The position numbers were made by a program, and so were the translations under genes. A stretch of DNA of 64,000 nt from Amphibalanus amphitrite (Eukaryota > Arthropoda > Thecostraca > Balanomorpha > Balanidae): NCBI RefSeq assembly GCF_019059575.1, contig NW_024881847.1, forward strand, positions 372,001 through 436,000, in the 5' to 3' direction. This document shows, one piece after another, positions 48,455 through 59,714 of the stretch. Each line of letters begins with the position of its first letter. The first letter of the stretch is position 1. The notes beneath the pieces are model-generated. The model did no database searches and was not told the DNA's origin. It saw nothing but the letters and a program-made list of their open reading frames with translations.

Positions 48455-48536
48455 CCCACCCCTAGTTTTTTTTCGCGAATAACTCGCGTAAAAATTGGCC
48501 CAGCGTGGCAAACGTTTTAGTACGTATTCTCCTGCA
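48455..48536. mobile_element. Fragment of a TTAA-type element
   Basis: CTAGTTTTTTTTCGCGAATA followed by ACTCGCGTAAAAA closely matches the left subterminal part of the element at 54890-55785 (CTAAG...TTTCGCGAATAACTCGCG). Confidence 0.6.
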
Positions 48537-48830
48537 CTGAAAACAATTTAACCCAAGGCCGGCGAGTAAACCGGTGTTTCGCGGGTACCCCTATCCGCAA
48601 CCATTTTTAACCACCCTCCCAGAAGTACAGTAATGTCCCATTGCAGTGTAGTCGTCCCTGCTCTCAGCGGACATGTTCGCTGAGAGCGGTTATATCCGCT
48701 CAGAGCAAGTACGACTACACCGCAATGGGATCTAACACTACTCCTGGGAGGGTGGTTAAAAATGGTTGCGGATATGGGGTACCCGTGAAACACCGCTTTA
48801 CTCGCCGGCCTTGGGTTAAATTGTTTTCAG
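48537..48830. mobile_element. 294-bp palindromic MITE
   Basis: The two halves are inverted copies: CTGAAAACAATTTAACCCAA starts it and its inverse ends it. They match with few mismatches through GGCCGGCGAGTAAA, GGTACCC, CCACCCTCCCAG and GTAGTCGT. A short inner hairpin (CTCTCAGCGGACATGTTCGC and its return) sits at the centre. TTAACCC (48548) and GGGTTAA (48813-48819) lie 11 bp inside the palindrome ends, which suggests a TTAA-type core inside a larger inverted duplication. Confidence 0.8.
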
Positions 48831-49424
48831 TTTGATTACTTCAATTCTACACATTTCCTGAAATTGTAATTACCCTGTTCCCTGATTTTCATTCTCATTG
48901 ACATGTGGCCTGTTTCTTGTGAGTTGTGCCATTTTCAGGCAAGTAGCTTTTTAGGATGGTTAGCTGTTTTCAGGCATGTAGCTGTTGTTTTCCAGCGTTT
49001 GGGAAATCGATACCTAAGCCCTCACACTTTCTGCGGTCGGTTCAAGATTCCTTACGCACTGCTGTGCCGTTTAATACTTTTTAATAAAGGCATTTTGCTT
49101 CATTTTCGGAAAGCCGGAAATTGCCGTCGATTTCGGACGCTGTGGGGGATATTTACGCCAAATGTCACCCTGCTCGTGCCGGTCTGGATCCACCGGTATA
49201 GGGTCAGATGGCCTACTATTTCTTTATTTTTTTCTCAAAATAAAAATAAAAATCATGGCATCAGGGCTCGGACGAAAAATAAGTGGCCTAAATCCGATGA
49301 GAAAACGGATTTGGGAGTACCCTAGTTTGGCTTCTGAGCCTCTGCCCCCCCCCCCCCCCAGTGAAAATTCCTTAGAGGAGGCACTGGGTGCAGCTGCACC
49401 CCCTGCACCCCCTATTCCGCCGCC
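48831..49424. other. Spacer, no gene recognised
   Basis: Contains a C-tract near 49345-49362 at what may be the damaged left end of the next element. No coding exon was recognised. Confidence 0.35.
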
Positions 49425-50386
49425 ACTGACGCTCACAAAAGCTACAGTTATCAAACAATTCCAAAGTTCTTTATATGGTCATGTAGATAAAAGGCGGCGC
49501 TACAAAACTGCTAACTCGGATTTTCAAAATTTTGGATTTAGACCCTAAAAATTCAAAAAATTGATTTTTTTTACAAAAACGCGAAAAACCCAAAAATTTT
49601 CAGGATATCGAAAAAACGGAATATATGTGATAGTCCCTAGATTGATACCTCCTTTTTTGGCTAAGTTATAGCAAAAGAACGTTAAAAAATGATGACGTCA
49701 ACTTTTCAAACTCAATTTTTGGCAATTTTAGACCACGTAGGGGAAAACAAAGACCAGCATTAGACTCCCCGTGACGAGCTGCATCGAATCGATACCCATA
49801 TTATGCAAAATATTAACTTTGAAAGTTTACCTAATTTGACCTGACCTTGACCTGACCTTGACCTGACCTTGACCTGACCTTGACCTGACCTTGACCTGAC
49901 CTTGACCTGACCTTACCAGAACATAATCTAACCTGACCCCAAAGGCTGCCTGACCCATATAATCGTATTTGGCATATACAAAGGACCATAAAGCATGCGT
50001 CACATGATATTTTCATATTGTAATCCTCAGTGACCTGACCTCTGTGACCTGACCCGGTACCAGTGACCTCAAAAGCAGAATATGTGTTTGAAGAACATTT
50101 CGCCACCGATGATTTTCAATGAAATGCATTTTACTCGATTTTACAACGCACTTCTTGAGATGCCTGTAAACGGTGAAAATTCGACATTTGACCTCACCTA
50201 GCCGTCATCGGTTTGACCTAAGTCAATGAAATTGGGTCACAAGGTATACCTGGTAGGGCTATCCAACACCGTTTGCCGCTTGTTGCTATCTTGCGTGGTT
50301 CTCGAGATCTTAAGGGGGGGGGGCAAATTGCCCCCCCCCCCCCAGCAGGGCGCGTTGCTCGGCAGACCCAGCGGAGCGCGGGTTAA
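49425..50386. mobile_element. TTAA-type element, left-truncated, inverted relative of 21615-22802
   Basis: Right end: GGGGGGGGCAAATTGCCCC hairpin, then CAGCGGAGCGCGGGTTAA. The interior matches the 21615 element in inverted orientation for about 900 bp (for example CTCGAGATCTTAAGG, CCTAAGTCAATGAAATTGGG). The AGGTCA cluster here has expanded into an 11-bp tandem array (49838-49913). The homology stops near 49425 before any TTAA, so the left end is lost. Confidence 0.7.
49838..49913. repeat. (TTGACCTGACC)n array
   Basis: About seven tandem 11-bp units. The reverse strand reads GGTCAGGTCAA repeated, so each unit carries AGGTCA half-sites and one TCAAGGTCA, the extended monomer site bound by FTZ-F1/SF-1 and ERR-type receptors. 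Confidence 0.85.
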
Positions 50387-52020
50387 CATTAGCACTATGG
50401 GCGTTGCATGGAAAGAATGGGACCAAAAGTCGGTAGTGCCGCCCCACTGCACACCGTGGGGACTTATGCCATCCTAGCACGCATTAAGTGGCAAGTTTAA
50501 GTATTTCGATTTCCACTTTTTTGTAATTCATTCCACGCAGAATTGTCCAGCGTATCCGAATCACACCTTAAATCGTCTGTAAAATGATTGTTTATGCCTC
50601 AAAAAACCTCTCAAAGTGTTGCTTCGTCCTGACCAGCGTCGTGCTACCTGCATACAGCGAAAAAGCACACTACAATAAAACGACCTCTCACTCGTTTCCC
50701 TGAACAACAGGTTATAGTTGCGACATGTTTTCATTATCTTTGACTTATAAGGAAGATGATGGTATGCACGAAAATTTCCAAAATTCATCCAAATGTATAA
50801 TTTTTGACCGAAATGCTAAAATGTTAAAATGCTTCTTGATTCAGAGAGTTGACAAGCAAACTATTGCCTTACAAAGTTTGATACGCGGTGGTACGCGTGG
50901 AAATGTATATCAAAATGTTCTCCAATAATTTCTGCATCGGGGGCAGCTCTCATTTTTTGCCGAAATTTGCCTAAACCAGTCACTATGAGACGTCAAAGCA
51001 GACGGTGCCGCGTGGTTTCTTACGCCCCGCCGGGCCGCGCCGCGGCGGGTTACCCGACCGCAGCACACCGCCTGGGGGTTTCAGGTCAGTATGGGAGTTG
51101 GGAGGAGGGAGGAAGGGGGGTGATACCATGTTGACATTATTTTTCTATCGCCAAATGTTCTTTTTGAACAAAACAACAACACCTTGCAACGCTGCGTCCA
51201 TTTTATTGGCTATCGCCGCCAATGTTCACCTTATTGAACTTCAGTACAGAGCTTTGATATAGGTAAATCGAAAAATGTTGTAACTTTGTAAAGTGAGGTT
51301 GGAGGTTTTTGGGGTGCTAATCATGAATTTCAAGCTAGTTTTGATCGAGGATGATGTTTTCATGCTAGGCCGCCGGCCGGGTCAGGTCAGGCCCGACCAG
51401 TAGGTGTCTTGCCGGCTTAGAAGGTAGGCGTCGATTACCTTTGACGGCTTCGTAGCATGTTCCGTTAGGCACCAAAACTACTTTAATCTTCAAATGGGTG
51501 TTAAGTTCGAAATAAGCTCCAAGCACTTATCTAGAAAAATCGTAGAGCTTGAAAAAGTCAACTAAGGTCATCTAAGGTAAATGACCTTGATTTGACCTTA
51601 ACGTGACCTTAAAATGCAAAGAACAAACAGCATTTCATACCTTGGAGAGTTAACAACCACAACAAGACTGAAAACGCGCCGATAATGTGCGCTGATAAGC
51701 GCCAAATCGATACCAGCCTGACATGGTCTGGTGAAACAGGTCACAGGTCAATTTTTTATTAAGGTCAAGGTCATGAAATTTTAAGTGTGTGAGTAACATT
51801 GATCGAATCGAAGGTATAGAAGGTTTCGTCGTGATCCGCCACGTTTTGCTTGAGTTAGTATGCGAAAAGTCGAGGACAGAAGTCTGTGCGACCCCCTCCC
51901 CCTTTAAGTGCAAGGACGAACAAAGTGCAAAGGTTAAGCCCGAAATGCCTTTTGGTGATTGGGCTAGACATGAACAAATATCTACTTCTAAAACGATTGT
52001 AGTTTCGTTCTGCTTTTTTA
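50387..52020. other. Repeat-derived spacer
   Basis: 50387-50470 is an inverted fragment related to the hAT MITE at 3413 (GGCGTTGCATGGAAAGAATG). 50995-51085 is GC-rich (GCCCCGCCGGGCCGCGCC). 51550-51620 holds AGGTCA-type sites. No gene was recognised. Confidence 0.4.
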
Positions 52021-52052
52021 AGAGAGTTTAGCGTAGTGAGGAAAATCATCGT

Positions 52053-53417
52053 GATGATTATGAGCATATTTAATTGACCGAATCCTCAATGTAATCTGAA
52101 TAAAATGACAAATAGCAAAAATTCGGGTATATTCGATCACAGATCTTTGTCAACCGATACCAGCAGGCGCCACAATTGTAGATGTCAAAATACTTTTTGT
52201 TCAGTACACATGCACAACAGTAGATATGTCCTCAGGGAAAAGATTTATGGTTGGTAATTGTAAAAGTCGCAGCAGTCAAACATAATATGTACAGGGAAAA
52301 ACCTATACACAAGATTAAAGTGCGTGTGTGCCTAAGCATATACGAATTTAAGATGAAACAATACTTGCGGATCAATTAAATGGGCAGCAAGTTACACTCT
52401 TACCCTGGACAAAGTTAGGGCACATATAACATTTACACTGTGCGAAACAATTAAATGAGCATATTATACATAAATGAACATTATATACGTAAATGAGCAT
52501 ACATGAGCGTATTATGACTACTCATACCCTGGACAAAGTTAGGGCGCATACAGCATCTATGAAAACGATCTACACAATCACTTTTTAACGAGGTGAGCTC
52601 TTGAAAAATGCTAACCTACTTTGGAAGTAGCTGCCAGGAGGTGCTGTTATCGTTAATAGCTGGCATCCTATCGCGGATGGTGATGGATTCAGCAATCCTC
52701 CTGTCAGCTTGTGTAGGATGACAAATGTAAGCTTGTGTAGGATGACAAATGTAAGGATGAAGCTGACAGGAGGATTGCTGAATCCATCACCATCCGCGAT
52801 AGGATGCCAGCTATTAACGATAACAGCACCTCCTGGCAGCTACTTCCAAAGTAGGTTAGCATTTTTCAAGAGCTCACCTCGTTAAAAAGTGATTGTGTAG
52901 ATCGTTTTCATAGATGCTGTATGCGCCCTAACTTTGTCCAGGGTATGAGTAGTCATAATACGCTCATGTATGCTCATTTACGTATATAATGTTCATTTAT
53001 GTATAATATGCTCATTTAATTGTTTCGCACAGTGTAAATGTTATATGTGCCCTAACTTTGTCCAGGGTAAGAGTGTAACTTGCTGCCCATTTAATTGATC
53101 CGCAAGTATTGTTTCATCTTAAATTCGTATATGCTTAGGCACACACGCACTTTAATCTTGTGTATAGGTTTTTCCCTGTACATATTATGTTTGACTGCTG
53201 CGACTTTTACAATTACCAACCATAAATCTTTTCCCTGAGGACATATCTACTGTTGTGCATGTGTACTGAACAAAAAGTATTTTGACATCTACAATTGTGG
53301 CGCCTGCTGGTATCGGTTGACAAAGATCTGTGATCGAATATACCCGAATTTTTGCTATTTGTCATTTTATTCAGATTACATTGAGGATTCGGTCAATTAA
53401 ATATGCTCATAATCATC
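52053..53417. repeat. 1,365-bp inverted repeat: two 658-bp arms, 49-bp loop
   Basis: The left arm (52053-52710) and right arm (52760-53417) are reverse complements with equal length and no mismatch at the many points compared. The loop (52711-52759) is about two direct copies of GCTTGTGTAGGATGACAAATGTAA. Each arm contains the same internal direct repeat, TACCCTGGACAAAGTTAGGG, twice. Direct repeats CGTTCTGCTTTTT flank the structure (52006-52018 and 53417-53429). A transcript would form a very long dsRNA hairpin. Alternatives are a recent inverted duplication, a foldback element, or a fold-back assembly artefact. No ORF. Confidence 0.9.
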
Positions 53418-53635
53418 GTTCTGCTTTTTAACGTTTCCACGCCCACGATGCATTGCTAGCCGAAAACGCTTCAGTGCTAAGTCCGTGGGGAGGGGGCGGG
53501 GGAGGGATGGGGTCAAGCAGGAGAGCCAACCATGTTGTCAGGGATCATACACCCTAAGCCTAACCATTTGAAGGTGAAATAAAATTAGTTAAGGTAGCGG
53601 AGGATGCGATATAAATAAATTCGTGCTAGGATCGA
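53418..53635. other. Short spacer
   Basis: GC-rich purine tract near 53488-53512; nothing else recognised. Confidence 0.35.
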
Positions 53636-54829
53636 TAAAAACCCCACAGTGGCACTGGGGGGCAGAATCTGCCCCCCTCCCGTTTTTCGCCAATAACTTC
53701 TAAACGTGTTACGCCAGCGACGTCAAACATTCAGTACCTTATCATACATCAATTTGACACGTTCCGTGAAAATTTGAGCGACATCCGTCGGAACATTTTT
53801 GAGAAATTGACGTTTTAGTGACGTCATGTTCGCCATTTTCGCTTAAAAAAACGGCAAAATTTCAAACGCCGCTAACATCTTCATTTGAAAGGAATCAAGA
53901 CGTAACAAAAAAGGTTATACGCGATTCTACTTTGTCTATCAAATGGCCATCTCGGTTTATTGAAAATTTTGGATTTTGGCCCTTTTTTTCTTCAAAAACT
54001 GACTTTTTTGGGAAAATAATTATAAAATCCAAAATTTTGAGTGTATCGCAAAAACCGGAATATTTGTCAGAGAGGTGGTCTATGTGCACCTACATACCAA
54101 TTTTTAGAAGAATCGGCTAAAAAATGCGGGAGTTATTCAAAATTTTATGACGTCACGACACACAAAAATTTTGAAAAATGATTTTTGGAAGTTTTAGAAC
54201 TCGTACCGAAACAAAAATAGCACCATTCGATTCGCCGTGAAAAACTGCATCAGATAGATACCTTTTTAGGCCTTAACAACCAACTTCAAAATTTGACCTC
54301 ACTTGACCTGACCTTGACCTGACCTCGACCTGAATTTCATCCAGAGGTGGTCCATATCACCTATTGAGTGTGCCTATTGAATTCTATGAGTAAAATGACC
54401 CATAAAACATGTGTCGCATATGCCCTTTTCCATATTTTGTTTTTGGTGACCTGACCTGACCTGACCTGACCTTGACCTTGACCTTTGAATGACATTGTAT
54501 GCAACGAATATTGTCTTGGTAGGCTAAGAACACGTTTTAGGCAATTAGTCGCAGTCCATTCTTCGGCAACTACGGTGCAAGGCCGATACTGTAGAACTAG
54601 AAACTTGCATTTTGTACCCTTGACCTGACCTTGACCTGACCTCTGACCTACTTAAGCAAAAAAAAATAGGTTCTTAAGATCCGCCTTGTTGAGAGCTTTC
54701 GATTGCCGTTTTCCCCGTCTTTCTACGACCATCGGTTCGGAAGTTAGACAGGGGGGGGGCAGATTAATCTGCCCCCCCCCCCCCCAGCAGGGCGCGTATG
54801 GCTGAATAGCCCAGCGGGGCGCGGGTTAA
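53636..54829. mobile_element. TTAA-type element, about 1.2 kb
   Basis: Left hairpin GGGGGGCAGAATCTGCCCCC; right hairpin G-run-CAGATTAATCTG-C-run; right end CAGCGGGGCGCGGGTTAA with TTAA at 54826-54829. The left terminus (AAAAACCCCACAGTGGCACT) no longer shows a clean TTAA. The interior is AT-rich with TGACCTGACC runs (54300-54330, 54450-54485, 54620-54650). Confidence 0.7.
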
Positions 54830-54889
54830 TTAAAGGTGTTCCGCCGCTGCTGCATGGCACAATTATCGCAAAATTACTGTACGGCAAAA

Positions 54890-55785
54890 TTAACCCTCGC
54901 CGGCACAGGGGGGGGGGGGTGAAGCAACCCCCTAAGTTTTTTTCGCGAATAACTCGCGTAAAAAGCGGCCTGTCGTGACGAAACTTTCAGTACCCTCGCA
55001 TTGATTAATTTTACACCTACCCTAAAAATTTCATGACCCTAACCCAAATGACCTTTGACCTGTGACCTAGGTACTTTCCGAGACCATGCTTGGCCGGAAT
55101 CGCAATTCGGCGTAGGTATGTCGGCTCGCATTAGCCGCGCGTTTGCAAGCTTTTCGTGGTTTCACACGTTCAAACATGTGATTTGATGTTGCTCCCATGC
55201 ATAAGGGTGGATATCAAGGTCACCTGAAGGTCAGGTCAGGTCATTGACCTTTGGTTACCTCGGTTCACTTTTTCGAGTTTTCCATGTTTCTAGGCTAGTT
55301 TTTGGAGCTGAATTCGAATTTAGCAACCATTTGAACATTTACGTAGTAGAAGTAGTTTTGGTGCCTTCTTAACATGCTGCGAAGCTGTCAGAGGCGGTTG
55401 ACACGCATTACGAATACCCGTCACGACCCTTACCGGTTGACCTGACCTGACCTGACCCGTCCTGGTCTAAATGCTTAGGTACAGACATCGTCTCTGATCA
55501 AACCTAACACGATATTCGTGATCAGCACCCCGGAAAACCTTTTAGCAGCCACACTTTACGACTTTCTAACAGGTCCCGATTTTCCCGATTTTCGGGTCAT
55601 TGACCTGACCTGGAAGGTCACCCGATGACCTAGGACCTTAAAATTGGATATCATCGGCTTCCTCTCGTGAAGGGCAACACGCTCGTTTTTTCTGCGAAGC
55701 TCTAGCTCGATCAGGGGCTAAACGCGAGGGGGTCGTACCAACCCCCCCCCCCTTGTGCCGTCGAAGGAGTGCCGGCGAGGGTTAA
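54890..55785. mobile_element. TTAA-type element, 896 bp
   Basis: TIRs TTAACCCTCGCCGGCAC and GTGCCGGCGAGGGTTAA (with a short insertion AAGGA region before the right one). TTAA lies at both ends. G-run and C-run tracts lie inside each end but pair as one long-range hairpin rather than two local ones. It contains AGGTCA clusters at 55220-55260, 55435-55465 and 55600-55640. Same family as the partial element at 1-237. Confidence 0.75.
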
Positions 55786-56939
55786 AAAACAGCCAGAAAA
55801 GATACTAGACTCGGTTTTCTACTATTCCATAATATGGCTGCACTCGTACAGAGCCTACGTGGCGCGCTTGTTTCGATTGTGGCGCCGAAAAATTGTTATT
55901 GGTGATATGGCGTTGAGGAACTTGAATTGGAAAATAAGTTCTCTATATACCGTGGGAAAATAGAATGGGAATAGCCTAGACCGCGAGGTTATATTTAATT
56001 TCAGAACAAATGTTCTTAAATTCATTTATGTTTGTGCCCAGTGCGTATAACGTATAATAGTTGTTAGATCCTGTTGATGGCAACACCTCAGCCTTGCATG
56101 AACTCGAGGCCATTTTCATTTTCATTGGCCATTGCCCTATGCCAAGCACACTCATATCATGATGGAGATATCAATATCAATATGTCATATCTAACTCATG
56201 TCATTGTCATATGAATATCTAAAGGTAATTTGGGGAGTTTGTGTTGAATGCTTACTGTTATTAACTGGTCACTGGTTGCAAAGTGTGCGACCCGCCAAGG
56301 CTATATAAACCCGACCCATCCATAACCTATGAATAGGCTCCTTCTGTTTTGGTTTCACTTTGCTGACAACTAAAAATACTTCTCAGATTTTTCAAGCTAA
56401 GAATTCAGGCAAATTTTTAAGGCATTTTTTTTTTGCTCAGATTATGATATTTCGTAGATTAGTTTAAAAGAAATATTGAAAATTGTAATACTGTCTCATG
56501 GCTGTGATAGGAATTCCTAACAAGTTATACTCCAAAGTCTTAAAAGGATTTCAGTTCAAACCCCCATGTTAAAAGTGGTGCATAAGTATCATTTAATATT
56601 GTAGCAATGCCAATGACATTATAACATTTCAATGGTGTGTTTTGAGTGATGAGAGTCAGAATAGGTGCTATATTGATTTACCTACTTCCTTTACTAATTT
56701 TACGCCGGACCATGTTGATGTCCATTGTCCATGAAGAGTGAGATTTAAGCTTGAGCATCATTTTAGTTACCTATCAATCTTGCAATGCATTTGTTATGAT
56801 TTTGTAAGCATTTTACAGGTGATGTTAGGGATGTTAATGCAAATTTATTTACTGATCGATTTCTTTTTTTTTTTTTGCTTGGTTTCAGGGCAAATAATAA
56901 ATTCCTGATTGTTTGGTGTAAAGGCCATAGACTGCAGCA
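55786..56939. other. 5' flank and probable 5' UTR intron of NDUFAF1
   Basis: AT-rich. It includes a TATA-like CTATATAAAC at 56301-56310 and a splice acceptor (GGTTTCAG) at 56888 that would join a non-coding first exon to the coding exon. Confidence 0.4.
56302..56309 (+). promoter_or_regulatory. Possible TATA box upstream of NDUFAF1
   Basis: TATATAAA in a GC-flanked context about 630 bases before the start codon. It would serve a spliced 5' UTR. No initiator was identified. Confidence 0.25.
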
Positions 56940-59714
56940 ATGGGGAGTCTGGGCCTGATATCCATTAGACAGCTAAGACTGAATGGCCATCTGAGCTCAT
57001 TGCTGCAGCTGCCAAATGCCAGGCCCTTGAGTACAACGGAACCCCTAAGCAAGTTTTGGGAGAGAGACATCCGTGCTGAATACAAGAAGGATAGGCCAGT
57101 GCTGCCAGACAAGAAGCAAATCATCGAAGGTTTCACTGAACTAAAGAAAGAAGTACGCTTATGGAAGGATGAGGTGTGGGATACTTTCACCAAGGAACCA
57201 CTGTACCTTGTCAGGCCAGGTAAGGTAATGATTATCTGAGCATAGCTGTGATCAGACACTGCTATCTTAAAAGATATGCTGCATTGAATTTTATGTTTCA
57301 AATTACAAAGTGTTGCAAATAAAGGTAGGCATGCTAGTATGCTGTTTTCTGCAGGACACTGGACAGTGCCTTAAGGTGTTCTCAAACCAGGAATGTTCAT
57401 TTTATTTGTGTCAGTATTTTGTATCATGTATGCACACTATTTTTCACATCAGCAGCACCATTAATTAAAACTCTAGTCTCCATGTGTCTTTTCTACCTGT
57501 CACACTGCCTGTTCCTGTCTGGCAGGCGAGGTGGACATGGCTTTCCAGCTGACTAGCGAGGCGGCGCTGCGCGACTGGGTGGTCACCTCCGACCGAGACA
57601 ATGACGAGGGCAACAGCTGGGGCGAGCTGGTGCTCGGCAGGAACGGCAAGGCCGTGCTGCGCGGCACGCTCGACACGACGGTGCCCAGAGACGGCTCCAA
57701 ACAGCGCACAGGCTACTGCAACATGCGCTGCCTCCGACCGCAGGTCAGTCCGCTGGGGAAGGTCATGGCGTCACTGGGATGTGTGGGAATGGGCGGAGGG
57801 TCACAAGACGGTCTGGGGCAGGATGTAGCGCCACAGGGCGACGTGGGGGTGGTCACAGTGTCACTGAGTGGTCTGGGTAAGGACACAGGGCCACTGGACG
57901 GTGTGGGGCAGAACACACAGTCGCTGAGTGGTCTGGGGCAAGTCACAGGGTCACTGGATAGCATACCCAGCCCCGTTTACGCTGAGTGGTCCTTCATCCA
58001 CTCCCGAAGCCGAACTCATGAGTACTCTGACCGGCCACCTGCCGACTGCGGCCCGCGACCCATCGCCGTGCCCTACAGAGGCCGCCAGTGTCTGTGCCGC
58101 CCGGGCGCCAGCGGCAGAGGTCGCTAGCGTAAGAGGCAAATAGCAGACCAAGAGATGGACTGGTGGCATACATTTTATGCTTGCTATCTAGGTGCGGTTT
58201 GAAATATTTTCATCCTTATTTCCGTTGTACCGTATATTTCAAGTAATCGATGGCTATATGTATAGCAATCCATAGTTCATCATACATTGAAATCGGCTCA
58301 TGTCCGAATGATATTTCCAGTTGATATTCTTATAACTGGCTGCTGAGTGTTGATGCAGGTCAAACAGAGTTGGGAAACGCTCGAAATACAAAAGTAGATT
58401 CAGCGTGTTTTCAAGGCTAAAAGTCCTGCACTATGCTATCAGAAGATACGGCAGTGATGCATCACTTATACCTGGTCAAGCGATGCTACGGTCAATATGA
58501 AATACTTTTAAGATCACCGCTCACACGTTATTGCTGATCCAGCGATTAATCACTAATTGGTGCTTACCACGACCATATGAGCTGCCTTTATCATTTATAG
58601 ATGATAAAGGCAGCTCAAATGCCTTTATCAGTGTGATAGGCAGTGTGATACTGACATTTGAGCATTCCGACTACCTATACCTTCCCTGAAAAAGGGATAC
58701 TTGATGCTAAGCTGACCATCTCGCAATAATTTCTTAGCCCGTTTTTTCGTCGGTGACCGACGTTCCACACCATTTGGCGTTTGCAGAAGTCGTTTAAACG
58801 CGACAGTTTCTTCGACTGGTCCCAGTACACGCATGTGGTGCTCCGAGTGCGCGGCGACGGGCGCTCCTACATGCTCAATCTGGCCGCCATGGGCTACTTT
58901 GACATCATGTGGAACGACATCTTCAGCTACCCGCTCTATACCCGCGGCGGACCCTACTGGCAGGTGACCCGGGTATGTACCAGCGTCCAGCGTTTCCGCG
59001 ATTCTTGTTTTTTTATACTAGAAAGATATGGGAAGATTTTCGCATCTAAAAAAATTGTCTCCCAATTTCTGCCCTTGCTGATACTTATGAAGTTACCTTG
59101 TATAGTTTTACGGAAGTTTACACTAGTTCATAATCATGACTATGATAGACTATCTGCGATATTTGTAAAGTCGTCGGATCAGACCTCAAATTAACGTTTA
59201 TTTTTGCGTTTTTGATAATCCAGAATTGAGATAAAACTTTTTTTTGTGATAGCCTTTTATATCATAGCGTTTAACCTAATTACTTGCCTCATTGATTTTA
59301 CCACCATCCTGTTTCTCTCATCCGACCATGCATCTTTCGCCTCCTTTATATCTGTCCTGAATGCAACTAACAACATGAGACTAAAATGTATGCTCTGCAA
59401 CTTGCATGATAACGCATCAAATAACTATCATCACATCGCACACACCTATTTAGTCTCTTCGACCTCATTGGGACCCTTTTCCTTGTCTACAGATCCCGTT
59501 CTCGAAGTTCTTCCTGACGAGCAAGGGTCGGATCCAGGACAAGCAGTCTCCGCTAACACAGGATCGCATTACGAGCGTGGGTATCACGGCGGGTGGTGTG
59601 AGCGGACCCTTTCAGCTGGAGATTGACTACATCGGTCTGGAGATGGATCCGCGACACGGAGAGGACTTCGCGTATGAGATGTACCAGACGCCGGCGTACA
59701 TTGCGGGAGTGTAG
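56940..59714 (+). CDS. NDUFAF1: Complex I intermediate-associated protein 30 (CIA30), 301 aa, 4 exons
   Basis: Exons 56940-57219, 57526-57743, 58787-58972, 59493-59714; joined length 906 bases, all junctions GT-AG and in frame. NDUFAF1 is a mitochondrial assembly factor of NADH:ubiquinone oxidoreductase, a core member of the MCIA complex. Seen: a basic leader (MGSLGLISIRQLRLNG), then the CIA30 domain with DRDNDEGNSWGELVL, GYCNMRC, FDWSQYTHVVLRVRGDGRSY, a GGPYWQV segment and C-terminal FQLEIDYIGLEMDPRHGEDF. Human NDUFAF1 is 327 aa, so the gene is full length. ATG 56940 follows a 5' UTR acceptor at 56888. Confidence 0.93.
58578..58617. repeat. 17-bp perfect stem-loop in NDUFAF1 intron 2
   Basis: TGAGCTGCCTTTATCAT, loop TTATAG, then the exact inverse. 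The stem is too short for a typical microRNA precursor. Half of it (GCCTTTATCA) is repeated just downstream at 58620. Confidence 0.75.

Noticed and set aside
58578..58617. microRNA precursor
   Set aside because: The stem is only 17 bp with a 6-base loop and no extended lower stem.
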